The notes below the pieces were generated by a model. That model had not been told where the DNA came from. It saw only the letters and a list, made by a program, of their open reading frames with translations, and did not search any database. A DNA stretch of 64,000 bases from Deinococcus peraridilitoris DSM 19664 (lineage in GTDB: Bacteria; Deinococcota; Deinococci; Deinococcales; Deinococcaceae): NCBI RefSeq assembly GCF_000317835.1, contig NC_019793.1:3352501-3416500 (forward strand). The letters run 5' to 3'. This document shows positions 40,414-53,409 of this stretch, piece after piece (position 1 is the stretch's first letter; each line of letters begins with the position of its first letter). Made by a program: the position numbers and the translations under genes.

Positions 40414-41103
40414 TCAGTCCTCGTCGAGACCGTAGCCGAGTCTCTCCAGGCGTTCGAGGTCCAGCACCTGAATATGCCCGTTGGCGTTGCGCACCAGTTT
40501 GTCGCGCTCGAGCTTTTTGAGCACGCGCGACACCGTCTCGCGCGAGGCCGAGAGGCGCAGCATCAAATCATTTTGCAGCAGTGGCAGTTCCCGTGCGTTC
40601 GCTTCGCCCGCAGCGGCGCGTTGCCGGTAAAGGTTCACGAAGAGGTGCGCCATCGAAGCCTCGGTGCTGATTCCCAATGCGATCAGTTCGTCGTTCAGCG
40701 AGGCGACGCGGTCTGCCAGGATTTTGGCGAGGTTGAGCAGCACTTTGGGAAAGCGGGTCAAAAGCTGCTCGAATTCGTTGCGGTGCAGCATCAGGGCGTG
40801 CACCTCAGTGTCAGCGACCACGCTGGCGCTGCGCTCACTGGTCGACAGTACCGCGATTTCGCCGAACACGGCCGGAGCGTACATAAAGCCCAACACGCGC
40901 TCGCGACCGCCTAAACTGACCCGCACGACGCGCGCCCGACCCTGGGTGATCAGAAACAACGCTTCTCCCTGGGCCTCTTGGGAAACCAGCACTTCACCGC
41001 AGGCAAAAGAGCGCTCGACCACCGCCTCCTCGGCCATACGAATGGCGGTTTCGGGGACGTTATGAAAGAGCGGAGACCCCAGCAGATCTTGGCGTTGCGG
41101 CAT
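40414..41103 (-). CDS. Crp/Fnr family transcription regulator
   Basis: A 229-residue regulator: cyclic-nucleotide-binding jelly roll (about 15-125, with FGEIAVLSTSERSASVVA, the phosphate-cassette region), long dimerisation helix, and a C-terminal winged helix (LSASRETVSRVLKKLERDKL, about 178-197). The cassette keeps FGE and the R-S/T-A-S pattern of cAMP binders, so a nucleotide effector is possible. No Cys cluster of Fnr type. The ATG at 41103 is preferred because TACCAT lies 7 bases before it. Divergent from an ABC ATPase over a 135-base gap containing a 16-base palindrome. Confidence 0.9.
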   Translation of the reverse strand: MPQRQDLLGSPLFHNVPETAIRMAEEAVVERSFACGEVLVSQEAQGEALFLITQGRARVVRVSLGGRERVLGFMYAPAVFGEIAVLSTSERSASVVADTEVHALMLHRNEFEQLLTRFPKVLLNLAKILADRVASLNDELIALGISTEASMAHLFVNLYRQRAAAGEANARELPLLQNDLMLRLSASRETVSRVLKKLERDKLVRNANGHIQVLDLERLERLGYGLDED

Positions 41104-41110
41104 CCTGCCC

Positions 41111-41116
41111 ATGGTA
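41111..41116 (-). promoter_or_regulatory. -10 box (TACCAT), leaderless type
   Basis: Seven bases before the Crp-family ATG, minus strand. Confidence 0.45.
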
Positions 41117-41186
41117 CACGCCCGACGAGGCGCCCGTCCAAACGCACGCGGCCACCACAGCGCTCTTTCCGGAGCGTGGGGGCGAA

Positions 41187-41202
41187 GTCGTGCGCGCACG
41201 AC
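41187..41202. promoter_or_regulatory. 16-base perfect palindrome between divergent genes
   Basis: GTCGTGCGCGCACGAC, lying 25 bases before the -10 box of the ABC ATPase gene and 84 bases from the Crp-family start. A candidate operator. Confidence 0.4.
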
Positions 41203-41226
41203 ACCATCAGGCTACCTCCAGTGCAT

Positions 41227-41232
41227 TACTAT
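41227..41232 (+). promoter_or_regulatory. -10 box (TACTAT), leaderless type
   Basis: Exactly 6 bases before the GTG at 41239. Confidence 0.55.
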
Positions 41233-41238
41233 CCCAGG

Positions 41239-41919
41239 GTGACCAGCGCACTGATGGCCCTTGACCTTCGGCACCAGTTTGGCGACGTGCGGATTCTTCA
41301 CGGAGTCAGCCTGACCGTGCAGCCCGGCGAAGTGGTGGCGGTTGCCGGGCCGTCGGGCAGCGGAAAGTCCACGCTGCTGCACCTGATCGCCGGGCTCGAT
41401 CAACCGACCGGAGGCGAAATTCACTGGGACGGTCAGCGAATCGACCACCTCAGTGGCGAGGTTCGCGCGGGATTGCGCGCGCGTCGTCTGGGGCTGGTGT
41501 TTCAACATCATTACCTGCTCGACGATCTGAGCGTGCTCGAAAATGTGGCACTGCCTGCGCTGGTGCTGGGCGGCGACGGGCGCGCACGGGCGCGCGCGCT
41601 GCTCGCACAGGTCGGACTCGCTCACCGTGAGCAGCAGCGGCCGGGCACGCTGTCGGGAGGCGAACGCCAGCGGGCTGCGTTGGCCCGCGCCTTGCTGACG
41701 CGCCCTGCGCTGCTGCTCGCCGATGAGCCGACCGGCAGCCTCGACCGCGCCAACGCGGTGGCAGTGGCCGAACTGCTGGTGAGGCTGGCGCGTTCCGAAC
41801 GGGCCGGGGTGCTGCTGGTGACCCACGACGAAAATTTGGCGGCCCGCGCTGACCGGGTGCTGCACCTGCTCGACGGCCGCATCGAGGAACAGGTGCGCGA
41901 GACTGTTTTCCCCATCTGA
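41239..41919 (+). CDS. ABC transporter ATP-binding protein, LolD/MacB-like
   Basis: A 226-residue ATPase: Walker [10 protein letters not shown] (37-45), Q-loop in LVFQHHYLLDDLSVLENV, signature LSGGERQRAALARAL and Walker B LLLADEPTGSLD. The LDDLSVLENVALPALV segment and DEPTGSLD are typical of the LolD/FtsE/MacB branch, which extracts lipids or lipoproteins or drives mechanotransmission. No permease gene is adjacent on either side. A longer upstream frame overlaps the Crp gene antisense; GTG at 41239 is chosen from its promoter. The 187 bases that follow hold only the SLH-gene terminator. Confidence 0.9.
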   Translation: MTSALMALDLRHQFGDVRILHGVSLTVQPGEVVAVAGPSGSGKSTLLHLIAGLDQPTGGEIHWDGQRIDHLSGEVRAGLRARRLGLVFQHHYLLDDLSVLENVALPALVLGGDGRARARALLAQVGLAHREQQRPGTLSGGERQRAALARALLTRPALLLADEPTGSLDRANAVAVAELLVRLARSERAGVLLVTHDENLAARADRVLHLLDGRIEEQVRETVFPI

Positions 41920-42047
41920 GGGTCGGTCCGGACTGTTTGGGCGCAAAGGCAAGCCGGGCCCAATTAATTTGCGGCGTGCTTGGGGTGAACGCTGCTCAGC
42001 GAGGGTCGCAAGCGCGCAGCGTTTGGGTGCTTCCAGGGATACTTTCC

Positions 42048-42088
42048 AGGAAGGAAGGCGCCTGGCATTGCCAGGCGCCTTCCTTCCT
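42048..42088 (-). terminator. Terminator of the SLH protein gene
   Basis: Perfect 19-bp stem with a 3-base loop (ATT), 18 bases past the stop on the minus strand; it can also stop the convergent ABC ATPase transcript. Confidence 0.85.
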
Positions 42089-42106
42089 GCGTACTTAGAA
42101 CAGGGC

Positions 42107-43261
42107 TTAGAAGAAGAACTTCAAGCCGGCTTTGGCACCGATGCCGAAGCCGGGCATCGAAGCGCTGCCCATGTTGCTGAAGTAGTAGCGGGGGTTGACT
42201 TCCGCGAAGACCGCCAGCGTGTCCGTGAAACGGAAATCGGCTCCGAAGAAGCTGTTGGCGTAGTAGTCCAGTACGCTGGCACCGCTGCCGTCGGTGGCAG
42301 CAGAATACGTCGCGCCAGCGCCGAGCCCCACGTAGGGTTCGAGTGTGCCGGAAGCCAGGTCGAGTTTCAGGCTGGCCGCGCCGTCAATGGCGCCGGTACC
42401 GGGAGCAAAGCCGACGTCAAGGCGACCACCGAAACGGCCGAACAGGTTCGAGGTGCCCAGCGTGACGTTGTAGCCGAGCGTGCTGAAGCTGAACGGTGAA
42501 CCGAAGGCGTAATTGCCGCTGATCCCCACAAAGGTGTTCGGTGAGGTGATGATCGGTGCGGCGCCGCTGCCAACCACGACGGTCGTGCCTTGCCCGGGGA
42601 CCACGGCCACGCCCGTGTTGGAAGCGGGCGGGGTCGACGGAGCGGGCGCCGGTTGCGCGGCGCGCTGCTCGAGCGCCGCAATGCGCTGCTCCAGCGCAGT
42701 GGTGTTTCCGGCAGGAGCGGGCGCAGGCGCGGGCGTTGCGGCCTGTCGCTGCAGCGTCTGGATGGCTTGCTCCAGCGCTGCAATGCGCTGCTCCAGCGCG
42801 GCGGTGTTGCCGGTGGTCGCAGCGCTGCCCGCGCGCTGGACCTGTTGCTCCAGTGCCTGCAGGCGGGCCTGCTGTTGCGCGTTGGCTGCTTCGAGATCGT
42901 TCAGGCGCGCAGTGACCGAGGCCAGCTCGGCGGCCACTTCGGCCATGCCTTGGGCGACGGTACCCTGGTCCTGCGGAGTCATGCTGGAAAGCTGACCGCT
43001 CTGCAGCAGGCGGAAGAAAATCAGGGCTGCCTGGTAGCGGGTCAGGTTTTCGTTGCCGCGGAACGTACCGTCGGGGAATCCCTGAATGAGGCCGCGTTGC
43101 GTGATCAGCTCCACCGCTTCCCGAGCCCAGTGCCCGGCGGGAACGTCGCTGAACGAAGCCGGCGCCTGCGTGGTCGTCTGGGTGGTGTTGGTCTGAGCTG
43201 CTGCGGCGCCAAGGCCGAGCGCGACCGTGAGGGCCGAGACCAGAAGTACTGGCTTGCGCAT
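42107..43261 (-). CDS. SLH-domain envelope protein with coiled coil and barrel-like C-terminus
   Basis: A 384-residue exported protein. Signal peptide 1-23 (cleaved after AAA-Q); one SLH domain at 35-95 (SFSDVPAGHWAREAVELITQ; GFPDGTFRGNENLTRYQAAL); coiled coil about 100-160 (LNDLEAANAQQQARLQALEQ); two similar ALEQRIAALEQ units separated by Ala/Pro linkers; then about 150 residues of alternating strands ending in KFFF, as in outer-membrane barrels. This is the layout of OmpM/SlpA-type proteins that tether the outer membrane to the cell wall. GGAG lies close before the ATG. Much shorter than Deinococcus SlpA. Confidence 0.88.
   Translation of the reverse strand: MRKPVLLVSALTVALGLGAAAAQTNTTQTTTQAPASFSDVPAGHWAREAVELITQRGLIQGFPDGTFRGNENLTRYQAALIFFRLLQSGQLSSMTPQDQGTVAQGMAEVAAELASVTARLNDLEAANAQQQARLQALEQQVQRAGSAATTGNTAALEQRIAALEQAIQTLQRQAATPAPAPAPAGNTTALEQRIAALEQRAAQPAPAPSTPPASNTGVAVVPGQGTTVVVGSGAAPIITSPNTFVGISGNYAFGSPFSFSTLGYNVTLGTSNLFGRFGGRLDVGFAPGTGAIDGAASLKLDLASGTLEPYVGLGAGATYSAATDGSGASVLDYYANSFFGADFRFTDTLAVFAEVNPRYYFSNMGSASMPGFGIGAKAGLKFFF
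42678..42799. repeat. Direct repeat inside the SLH protein gene
   Basis: The same 20 bases occur at 42678-42697 and 42780-42799, 102 bases (34 codons) apart, encoding the duplicated coiled-coil unit. Confidence 0.7.
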
Positions 43262-43585
43262 GTCGATCTCCTTCTCAATGTCGGTACGAATTTACAACGA
43301 GGTGCATGACGACAGGCCACGCACGGCTCACTGCATGGAACCACCGTAAGAAGACGACATGAGCATCTTATGAAGAGAACGGCAGCTCATCCTTGAGGAA
43401 CTCGCCGCACTGTAAAGGAACCGGTCAGGTATGAGCTGGGATTTTCACAACGGCCAAGACGTTCGGGGACGCTGCTTTACCGCGTGTCCACCGAATGCTA
43501 ACCCGGCGAGCGGCAGGGTGAACTGAAAAAAGGACGCCTGGTCGGAGTGCGCACCGGGCAAGCGCGTCTTCGTATACTGGCCAGC
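43262..43585. other. Intergenic region between the SLH gene and the nucleoside phosphorylase
   Basis: A 324-base gap holding the divergent promoters. On the plus strand TATACT (43573-43578) serves the phosphorylase. On the minus strand TTTACAGT and TAAGAT are possible -10 boxes of the SLH gene, neither with a clear -35. No open frame over 20 codons looks real. Confidence 0.5.
43573..43578 (+). promoter_or_regulatory. -10 box (TATACT), leaderless type
   Basis: Seven bases before the ATG at 43586; it decides that start over an ATG 39 bases upstream. Confidence 0.6.
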
Positions 43586-44308
43586 ATGAGTCAGATTCAC
43601 GTGCGCGCCCAACCTCAGGACGTGGCGCCGTTTGTCCTGCTGCCCGGTGATCCGGGTCGGGCCCGCTGGATTGCTGAAACCTACCTGGACGACCCCGCGC
43701 TCTACACCGAGCACCGCGGGCTTCTCGGCTTCACCGGCACCTACCAGGGGATTCGGGTAAGCGTGCAGACCACTGGCATGGGCTGCCCGAGCGCCAGCAT
43801 CGTGGCCGAAGAGCTGGTGCGCCTGGGCGCCACCCACCTGTTGCGTGTCGGTACCTGCGGTGCCGCGACCCCCACACTCAAGGCAGCCGAGCTGGTGATC
43901 GCTCAGGCGGCGGTGCCCAACGACGGCACCACCCGCCAGTATCTGGGCGGCGCACCTTATGCACCCACGGCCAGCTACGCGCTGGTAGAGGCCAGCGTCA
44001 AGGCCGCGCGCGCGCACGGCCTGAGGCATCATGTCGGGCTGATCATGACCGAGGACGCCTTCTATGCCTCGTCACCCGAGCATGCCCGAAAATGGGCTGG
44101 GTACGGCGTGCTCGCCTTCGAGATGGAAGCCAGCGCGCTCTTTCTGGTCGCCGCCATGCGCGGAGTACAGGCCGGGTGCCTTGTCACGGTGAGCAACGAC
44201 ATCGGCGATCCGCAACTGGTGCCCGACGAGGTGCTGGCCCGCGGCGTCGACGAGATGGTGCGCACTGCCCTCGACGCCTTCGTGCTGATCGCGCGGGGTG
44301 AACGCTGA
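43586..44308 (+). CDS. Nucleoside phosphorylase (purine/uridine, DeoD-Udp family)
   Basis: A 240-residue enzyme of the hexameric PNP/UP family, which cleaves nucleosides with phosphate in salvage. Phosphate-binding LLPGDPGRA (about 18-26) and R in LRVGTCGA, the TTGMGCPS loop, and FEMEASALF (ribose-binding Met-Glu, about 180-188) are present. The base-specificity residue is unclear: VSNDIG near 210 resembles PNP (Asp) more than UP. Length is normal. Monocistronic, with its own leaderless promoter. Confidence 0.9.
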   Translation: MSQIHVRAQPQDVAPFVLLPGDPGRARWIAETYLDDPALYTEHRGLLGFTGTYQGIRVSVQTTGMGCPSASIVAEELVRLGATHLLRVGTCGAATPTLKAAELVIAQAAVPNDGTTRQYLGGAPYAPTASYALVEASVKAARAHGLRHHVGLIMTEDAFYASSPEHARKWAGYGVLAFEMEASALFLVAAMRGVQAGCLVTVSNDIGDPQLVPDEVLARGVDEMVRTALDAFVLIARGER

Positions 44309-44440
44309 GGTCACGCCCGCGCCTGCCTGGTTCGGGCGCTGCCTTGCCGGTCCCCGAGTTCCAGACCCGCTTCCATTGCCCCGTACGCCCTGCAACGTTC
44401 AATCTCCCGCCCCTCTTCACCCTGCAATCCAAGGAGCCTG

Positions 44441-45235
44441 ATGACCTTAATTGACGCCGAGTTCGAGAATCTCCAGCTCGATCAGCACGGAGCGCTGGCC
44501 GTGCTGACCGTGAACCGCCCCCAGGCCCTCAACGCCCTGAACGCCGACACGCTGTCCGAAATCGCGCAGGCCGTCGAGCTGATCATGGACACCGCCGAGG
44601 TGGGTGCCTTGATCGTCACCGGTGGCGGGGACCGGGCCTTCGTGGCCGGGGCGGACATCTCCGAGCTGGCCGACATGGACAGCGTATTCGCTGGCCGTGA
44701 GTTGAGCCTGGCGGGGCAGGACGTGATGCAGACCATTGCCACCTTGCCCTTTCCGACCATCGCGGCCATCAACGGCTTTGCGCTGGGAGGCGGCCTGGAA
44801 CTGGCCTTGGCCTGCGATGTGCGCGTCGCCGCGCCCACGGCGAAGCTCGGCCTGCCCGAAGCCGGTCTGGGCCTGGTGCCCGGCTTTGGCGGGACCCAGC
44901 GCCTCCCACGCCTGATCGGAGCAGGACGTGCGCTTGACCTGATGCTCACGGGCCGTCAGGTCGGAGCCGAAGAAGCGCTGTCGATGGGCCTGGTGAATTA
45001 CGTCGCCGACCAGCCCCTGATGCGCGCCCGCGAGCTGGCCCAGCAGATGCTCAGGAACGCGCCGATGGCGCTGGGGCTGGTCAAGGAGGCGGTGCGCCGG
45101 GGTCTCGATACGACCTTTGACCACGCGCTGGAAATCGAAGCCGACATGTTCGGCATGGCCGCCGCCACCAAGGACTTCAAGGAAGGCACACGTGCCTTTC
45201 TGGAGAAGCGCCCCGCACGTTTTCAGGGCGAGTGA
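44441..45235 (+). CDS. Enoyl-CoA hydratase / isomerase family protein
   Basis: A 264-residue crotonase-fold enzyme. Oxyanion-hole segments are [14 protein letters not shown] (about 67-80) and [19 protein letters not shown] (about 109-127). The catalytic Glu positions of hydratases are present (Glu in GGLELAL and [19 protein letters not shown]). It probably hydrates enoyl-CoA in beta-oxidation. AAGGAG is about 4 bases before the ATG. It is followed by a terminator, so the next gene is separate. The 132 bases upstream show no clear signal. Confidence 0.93.
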   Translation: MTLIDAEFENLQLDQHGALAVLTVNRPQALNALNADTLSEIAQAVELIMDTAEVGALIVTGGGDRAFVAGADISELADMDSVFAGRELSLAGQDVMQTIATLPFPTIAAINGFALGGGLELALACDVRVAAPTAKLGLPEAGLGLVPGFGGTQRLPRLIGAGRALDLMLTGRQVGAEEALSMGLVNYVADQPLMRARELAQQMLRNAPMALGLVKEAVRRGLDTTFDHALEIEADMFGMAAATKDFKEGTRAFLEKRPARFQGE

Positions 45236-45292
45236 TTCACGCAAGGCTTTACGAAGGTTCAAGACCGCGCGGAGCGTGAATACGCGCATAGT

Positions 45293-45321
45293 ACGGACAG
45301 GGTCTCTGGGGCCCTGTCCGT
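45293..45321 (+). terminator. Terminator of the enoyl-CoA hydratase gene
   Basis: Perfect 10-bp stem (ACGGACAGGG and complement), 9-base loop, followed by GTTCGTTATC. Confidence 0.75.
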
Positions 45322-45386
45322 GTTCGTTATCTGACGATTGGCCTTGTTTTTGTCTGCTTTTGTGACCCAATACCAAGGAATAGTGA

Positions 45387-46430
<1,044 letters not shown>

Positions 46431-46489
46431 ACACCTGGTGTACGTTCTGACCTCATGAAACGCCGCTGCGTGGGTGTGTTACCCTATAA

Positions 46490-46503
46490 CGAACGCTTGT
46501 TCG
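46490..46503. promoter_or_regulatory. Operator-like inverted repeat before the mutase gene
   Basis: CGAAC-GCTT-GTTCG, overlapping a -10-like TATAAC and 12 bases before the start codon. Half-sites equal those of the palindrome at 39020-39031. Confidence 0.45.
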
Positions 46504-46514
46504 AGAGGTGCTGC

Positions 46515-48158
<1,644 letters not shown>

Positions 48159-48169
48159 CATCGGGTCTT

Positions 48170-48198
48170 CAGGGGGAGTTCCAGCAAAACTCCTCCTG
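48170..48198 (+). terminator. Terminator of the mutase gene
   Basis: 11-bp stem with one G-U pair (CAGGGGGAGTT with AACTCCTCCTG), 7-base loop, followed by GTTTCGTTGT. Confidence 0.7.
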
Positions 48199-48260
48199 GT
48201 TTCGTTGTACCAGTGGGCCAGGACGGAGCTGCAGAAGCCCGCAGAAGTCGCCCTACGGGG

Positions 48261-49265
48261 TCATCCTCCTCGCTTTTCCAGGCGTTCGAGCGTCAGTTCC
48301 AGCAGTCGGTAATGATCGGCGTAAAACTGTTCGGGCTGGGCCAGCGCCTCGTCATCGTGAAGCCAGTGTGACGAGGCGCTGGCCGCAAAGCGATGGTGCG
48401 GTATGCGCCAGGCATGCACGTATGCCACTTCGCGCCCCAGGAGTGAACGCTCGGGGTGGTCGAAAGTCAGCACGATCTCCGGGGGAGGCAGGGACGTGTC
48501 CAGACCGGTCTGCTCACGCAGGTGCCGCGTGGCCGAGTCACGCAGGCTGGCCTGTGGATGCAGCAGGCCGCCGGGCAGCTGCCACAGTGACCGGCCCGGC
48601 ATCTGGACCCGGCGGTGCAAAAGCACCGCCCTTTCACTTTGCACGAGGGCATGCGCCGAGACGAACGTCGGGGTATGCGGCGCCGAGGTCCAGGCTGCCC
48701 TCCAGTGGTGCAGGGCAAGCGCTTCTTCCTGCAGCGCGGCGTACTCTGCTCGCCGGGCAAAGTCCCGTAACCAGCACAGCACGGCCGAAGGGACGGCGTC
48801 TTCCAGCGTCACCCAGTCACCCCGCAGCCAGGCGCGTCGCAGCGGCGTAGCGCTGAGGGCGGAGCGCACCTGGGTGGGCCGGAAGGTCCAGTCGGGAAAT
48901 TCGCGCAGGTAAGCGCTGCTGGCGTCCTTTTCGTGGCCGAAGAGAATCAGGTCGTGTGCGCCGTTCTGCACGTGACTCACGGCTTCACGCACCGCCGAAG
49001 CCCAGGCCGGCGTGTCCCAGAAGTCACGCACCCCCATGAAGTGCAGACGTGTGGGCGCAACTCCGGCCTGCTGCAGGGCCGCGGTGATCATGTCCTGACG
49101 TTCGGAAACGGTGAACGGGTTCTTGATCGAGCGCGCCGCACGGGCGCTTCCGAGAATCACCACCAGTTGCTCTACCTGCGAAAGCGCTTCGAGCATGACC
49201 TGCTGATGCGCGTTGTGCAGAGGCTGAAAACGCCCGATGTACACCCCGAGCCGCACGCCAGTCAT
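48261..49265 (-). CDS. nadM: Bifunctional NMN adenylyltransferase / Nudix protein
   Basis: A 334-residue fusion. The N-terminal half (1-175) is an NMN adenylyltransferase with [10 protein letters not shown] (11-20), which makes NAD from NMN and ATP. The C-terminal half is a Nudix fold, but its Nudix box (232-255) is degenerate: three of the acidic positions are A239, H248 and Q252, only E251 remains. Hydrolase activity is therefore doubtful. The ATG overlaps the pncB stop (ATGA); the three genes to 52 kb form one operon for nicotinate salvage. Confidence 0.9.
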   Translation of the reverse strand: MTGVRLGVYIGRFQPLHNAHQQVMLEALSQVEQLVVILGSARAARSIKNPFTVSERQDMITAALQQAGVAPTRLHFMGVRDFWDTPAWASAVREAVSHVQNGAHDLILFGHEKDASSAYLREFPDWTFRPTQVRSALSATPLRRAWLRGDWVTLEDAVPSAVLCWLRDFARRAEYAALQEEALALHHWRAAWTSAPHTPTFVSAHALVQSERAVLLHRRVQMPGRSLWQLPGGLLHPQASLRDSATRHLREQTGLDTSLPPPEIVLTFDHPERSLLGREVAYVHAWRIPHHRFAASASSHWLHDDEALAQPEQFYADHYRLLELTLERLEKRGG

Positions 49266-50713
49266 GCGCCGGGCGCGTCGGCTTCGAGCTCGGCGATCAT
49301 GCGGGCCCGCAAGCTTTGCAGACCTTCGCTGAGGGCCACGCGGTACACATGCGGATTGAGCAGGCGGGTCGTTCCCTCAGGCAGCCGGCGAAGCTCGGAT
49401 GCGGCATAGGCCTGCAGTTCGCTCAGGGGTGAAGCAGGTTCGGTGCGCTTTCCTGCCTCCAGGACCACCCGACGGGCGCTTTCCAGCGTGCAGCGCTCGG
49501 GCAGCCGGGTGCGGTTGAGCGGATTTGCCGGGTCGGTGACCAGCTGTCCCTTCTGGGGCCTCTCACCTTCCAGTGACACCACGTCGAGCAGCGCGGTGCC
49601 AGCCTCGTCCCGCGCGCGCCATACCCGCTTGCGGCCTGGCACGGTGGATTTGGCACGGTCGGCCGTGAGTTTCATCTTTGGCGTGCTTCCCAGCTGCACG
49701 AGCTTGTAGACGCCTCCCAGCGCGCCGCCACCCTCGCCACCGCCGGTGGCCAGCCGGGTCCCTACTCCGTATACGTCGATGCGCCCACCTTCACGAATCA
49801 CCGAATCGATCACGAATTCGTCCAGGTCATTGGAAGCGACGATCTTGACGTTTTCCAGGCCCGCGCCGTCAAGCATTTCGCGCGCTCTCCGGCTCAGGTA
49901 AGCGAGGTCGCCCGAGTCGAGTCGCACACCCCTGAGCGCGTGCCCACGCCCGGCGAGTTCGTGCGCGACCGTGATGGCGTTTGGGAGGCCGCTCTTCAGG
50001 GTGTCGAAGGTGTCGATCAGCAGGGTGGAATCGTCGGGAAATGCGTCGGCATACGCCCGAAATGCGGCAATTTCCGAGGGAAAGGCTTCCACCCAGGCGT
50101 GAGCGTGGGTTCCCACGACCGGAATGCCAAACCGTTGCCCGGCCTCGACGTTGCTGGTGCCGGTGGCCCCGCCGATAAAGGCCGCACGTGCAGCGAGGAG
50201 GGCGCCGTTTGGCCCTTGCGCCCGCCGCGCGCCGAACTCGACGACGCTGCCCCCGTGCGGGCTGCCCGACGCACTCAGAAAAGCGCGCGCCGCTTTGGTG
50301 GCGATCAGGGTCTGGAAGTTCAGCAGATTCAAAAGGGCCGTCTCGACCAGCTGCGCTTCGCCAAGAGGGGCGCGCACCGTCAGCAGCGGCTCGTTCGGAA
50401 AGACCACCGAACCTTCGGGAAAGGCGATGACCTCGCCCGAGAAGCGCCAACTCTGCAGGTAAGCCAGAAAGGCCTCGTCAAAAAGCTGCAAGTTGCGCAG
50501 GTAGGCAAGGTGCTCGTCCTCAAAACGCAACTGGGTCAGGTAGTCAAGAGCGCTCTCCAGACCAGCCCACACCGCGTATGACCCGCCAAACGGGGAGCGG
50601 CGGAAATACAGGTCGAAGGTTGCTTCCTGCTCGTGCAGCCCCCAGCGCAAGTAACCTGCCAGCATGGTGAGCTGGTAGAGGTCTGTAAAGAGCGGACTCA
50701 GTGGCGTGCTCAC
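49262..50713 (-). CDS. pncB: Nicotinate phosphoribosyltransferase
   Basis: A 483-residue type II phosphoribosyltransferase fold that converts nicotinate and PRPP to nicotinate mononucleotide. Conserved pieces include [13 protein letters not shown] (about 10-22), [10 protein letters not shown], the phosphorylated-His loop [12 protein letters not shown] and [17 protein letters not shown]. The open frame continues 87 codons upstream with no family features; GTG at 50713 overlaps the transporter stop (GTGA). Followed by nadM, it supplies the mononucleotide step of NAD salvage. Confidence 0.95.
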   Translation of the reverse strand: MSTPLSPLFTDLYQLTMLAGYLRWGLHEQEATFDLYFRRSPFGGSYAVWAGLESALDYLTQLRFEDEHLAYLRNLQLFDEAFLAYLQSWRFSGEVIAFPEGSVVFPNEPLLTVRAPLGEAQLVETALLNLLNFQTLIATKAARAFLSASGSPHGGSVVEFGARRAQGPNGALLAARAAFIGGATGTSNVEAGQRFGIPVVGTHAHAWVEAFPSEIAAFRAYADAFPDDSTLLIDTFDTLKSGLPNAITVAHELAGRGHALRGVRLDSGDLAYLSRRAREMLDGAGLENVKIVASNDLDEFVIDSVIREGGRIDVYGVGTRLATGGGEGGGALGGVYKLVQLGSTPKMKLTADRAKSTVPGRKRVWRARDEAGTALLDVVSLEGERPQKGQLVTDPANPLNRTRLPERCTLESARRVVLEAGKRTEPASPLSELQAYAASELRRLPEGTTRLLNPHVYRVALSEGLQSLRARMIAELEADAPGA

Positions 50714-52077
50714 GTGCTGCTGGCCTCGGCGGCCGTCTCCGACAGACGCCGCCCACGCGTTTCCTGGCCGATGAACAACACCGCCAGCGCGCCCACCACA
50801 AAGAAGGAAGCGTAGATGCTCAGGGCCAGCGGCAGGGCCGAAGTGAGCAGAACGGCGCCGACGGTGGGGGCGAAGATGCTGGCGAGGCGGGCCATGCTGC
50901 TCACCCAGCCCATACCGGTGGAGCGGGACTCGGTGGGGTAAAGTTCCGGTGTGAAGGCGTACAGCGCTCCCCACGCGCCCAGCAGCGCCGCTGAGAGCAG
51001 GGCGCTCACCACCAGCGACGCCACACCACTGCCGACCAGTGTAAAGAGAAAGCTGGCCAGCGCGCCGACCAGCAGAAAACCCGCCAGGGTGGGCCGGCGC
51101 CCCACGCGCTCGACCAGATAGGCCGCCAGTATGTAACCGGGAATCTGGGCGAGCGCCAGGATCAGGGTGTTGCGGTATACCAGCCCCAGATCCAGTCCCT
51201 GCAGGCGGAAAAACGTCGGCAGCCAGGTAAAGATGCCGTAATAACCGAGCGACAGGCAGAACCAGGTGACGGACAGCAGCACCGTGCGTCGCACGAGGGC
51301 CGGCTTCCAGAGAGCGGAGAGCGGTGTGCCGGCACGGCCCGCCGGAGGAGCCAGCTCTCCGATGTCAACCGCACTGCCGTTGTACGCTGCCACCTGACGC
51401 AACACCTCGCGCGCCTCGTCACGCTTTCCCTGAAGGGCCAGGTAGCGCGGTGATTCGGGAATCGTGCGGCGAATCCACAGACCGACCAGTCCTGGCAGCG
51501 CGGCGAGGCCGACCACCCAGCGCCAGGCGCCCTCGGGTGGCAGCGAGGTAAAGAGCCACCACGACAGGCCGGCCACCGCAATGGTTCCCAGGGCCCAGAA
51601 GCTTTCCAGATACACCAGGAAACGTCCTCGTACCTTGGTCGGGACGTACTCGGCAATCAGGGCGTAGTCGACGGGCAGGGTGCCGCCGATGGCGAAACCG
51701 GTCAGGAAGCGAAACAGCAGCACCAGTGCGAAACTCGGGGCCAGCGCGGTGGCGAGTCCGAACAGCACGCCCAGAAAAACGGTCGTGAGCAGCACCCGCC
51801 GCCGCCCGATCCGGTCGGCCACGGGCCCCCAGAACAGCGCGCCGAAAAACATGCCGACAAAAGCGGCTGACACGAAGAGGGTGGCGTTGGTTCCGGTGCG
51901 TGGAAAGGCGAATTCGGCCACCAGTCCCGGCAGTGCGAAGCCGGCGAGCAGCACTTCCATGGCGTCCGCGGCCCAAGTGAGGCCGCCTACTGCCAGCAGG
52001 CGCCACTGAAAACGTCCGAGTCCGATACGGTCGATGGCGGAGTCGATGGTTTCTGATTTTGTGAGGGCATTGGTCAC
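50710..52077 (-). CDS. MFS transporter, probable niacin uptake (NiaP-like)
   Basis: A 455-residue major facilitator protein with 12 predicted helices. The A-loop motif [14 protein letters not shown] (about 87-100) and [28 protein letters not shown] mark the sugar-porter/SV2-like branch that includes NiaP. Its stop overlaps the pncB start, followed by nadM, so nicotinate or nicotinamide uptake is the most likely role; this is inferred from context. The frame begins with TTG at 52089, but GTG at 52077 has GGAG 6 bases before it. Confidence 0.85.
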   Translation of the reverse strand: MTNALTKSETIDSAIDRIGLGRFQWRLLAVGGLTWAADAMEVLLAGFALPGLVAEFAFPRTGTNATLFVSAAFVGMFFGALFWGPVADRIGRRRVLLTTVFLGVLFGLATALAPSFALVLLFRFLTGFAIGGTLPVDYALIAEYVPTKVRGRFLVYLESFWALGTIAVAGLSWWLFTSLPPEGAWRWVVGLAALPGLVGLWIRRTIPESPRYLALQGKRDEAREVLRQVAAYNGSAVDIGELAPPAGRAGTPLSALWKPALVRRTVLLSVTWFCLSLGYYGIFTWLPTFFRLQGLDLGLVYRNTLILALAQIPGYILAAYLVERVGRRPTLAGFLLVGALASFLFTLVGSGVASLVVSALLSAALLGAWGALYAFTPELYPTESRSTGMGWVSSMARLASIFAPTVGAVLLTSALPLALSIYASFFVVGALAVLFIGQETRGRRLSETAAEASST

Positions 52078-52197
52078 GGTAAACTCCAAGGGTCAAGCCT
52101 AACTCATGAAGTCCGTCCGGGGCCCTGAACTGTCCGGCGCGGCCTCAAGCAAACCTTGACGGTCACGCCAGGGTGCCAGCAGCGGGCACCCCTGTGC

Positions 52198-52203
52198 CAC
52201 ACT
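52198..52203 (+). promoter_or_regulatory. -10-like box (CACACT) before nadE
   Basis: Six bases before the ATG at 52210. It departs from TANNNT at the first base only. A small hairpin (GGGTGCC-N6-GGCACCC) lies 13 bases further upstream. Confidence 0.35.
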
Positions 52204-52209
52204 TCCCCT

Positions 52210-53061
<852 letters not shown>

Positions 53062-53312
53062 GTTGACGACGCTCTGATGGTCGCGTGTTTCGGCGTGAAT
53101 TCGTTCGGCCGCGCTCCGCGGTTCTCGTCGAGAAAACAGTTGAGGTCGGTGAACGGGGCTTCATAGCGCATGCATCCCGGGGCTCTCGTGAGTAACTCAA
53201 GTTCACGCGGAGATTCATCCGTGGCGTCTTCGAACAGGGCGGGACGGCTGACCGCCCAGGGAACCGTGATTTCGGACGGCAGCGTGAAGAAGGGCCGTCA
53301 TCAGAATAAGGT

Positions 53313-53366
53313 GGCAAAGCGCGAAGCGCATGGGAGGTGATCCTCCCATGCGCTTCGCGCTTTGCC
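53313..53366. terminator. Very long perfect terminator hairpin
   Basis: A perfect 25-bp stem with loop TGAT, between convergent nadE and the 53.4 kb gene. It lacks T-runs. It is the longest uninterrupted stem in the window. Confidence 0.75.
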
Positions 53367-53409
53367 GCGCTTCAGCACCCTAGCGGCTTTGTTGCCTGAA
53401 GCAAGAACT

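Noticed and set aside
53313..53366. 25-bp stem as a mobile-element end or attachment site
   Set aside because: It sits between two convergent genes with no transposase, target duplication or second copy in the window, so a terminator is the simpler reading.
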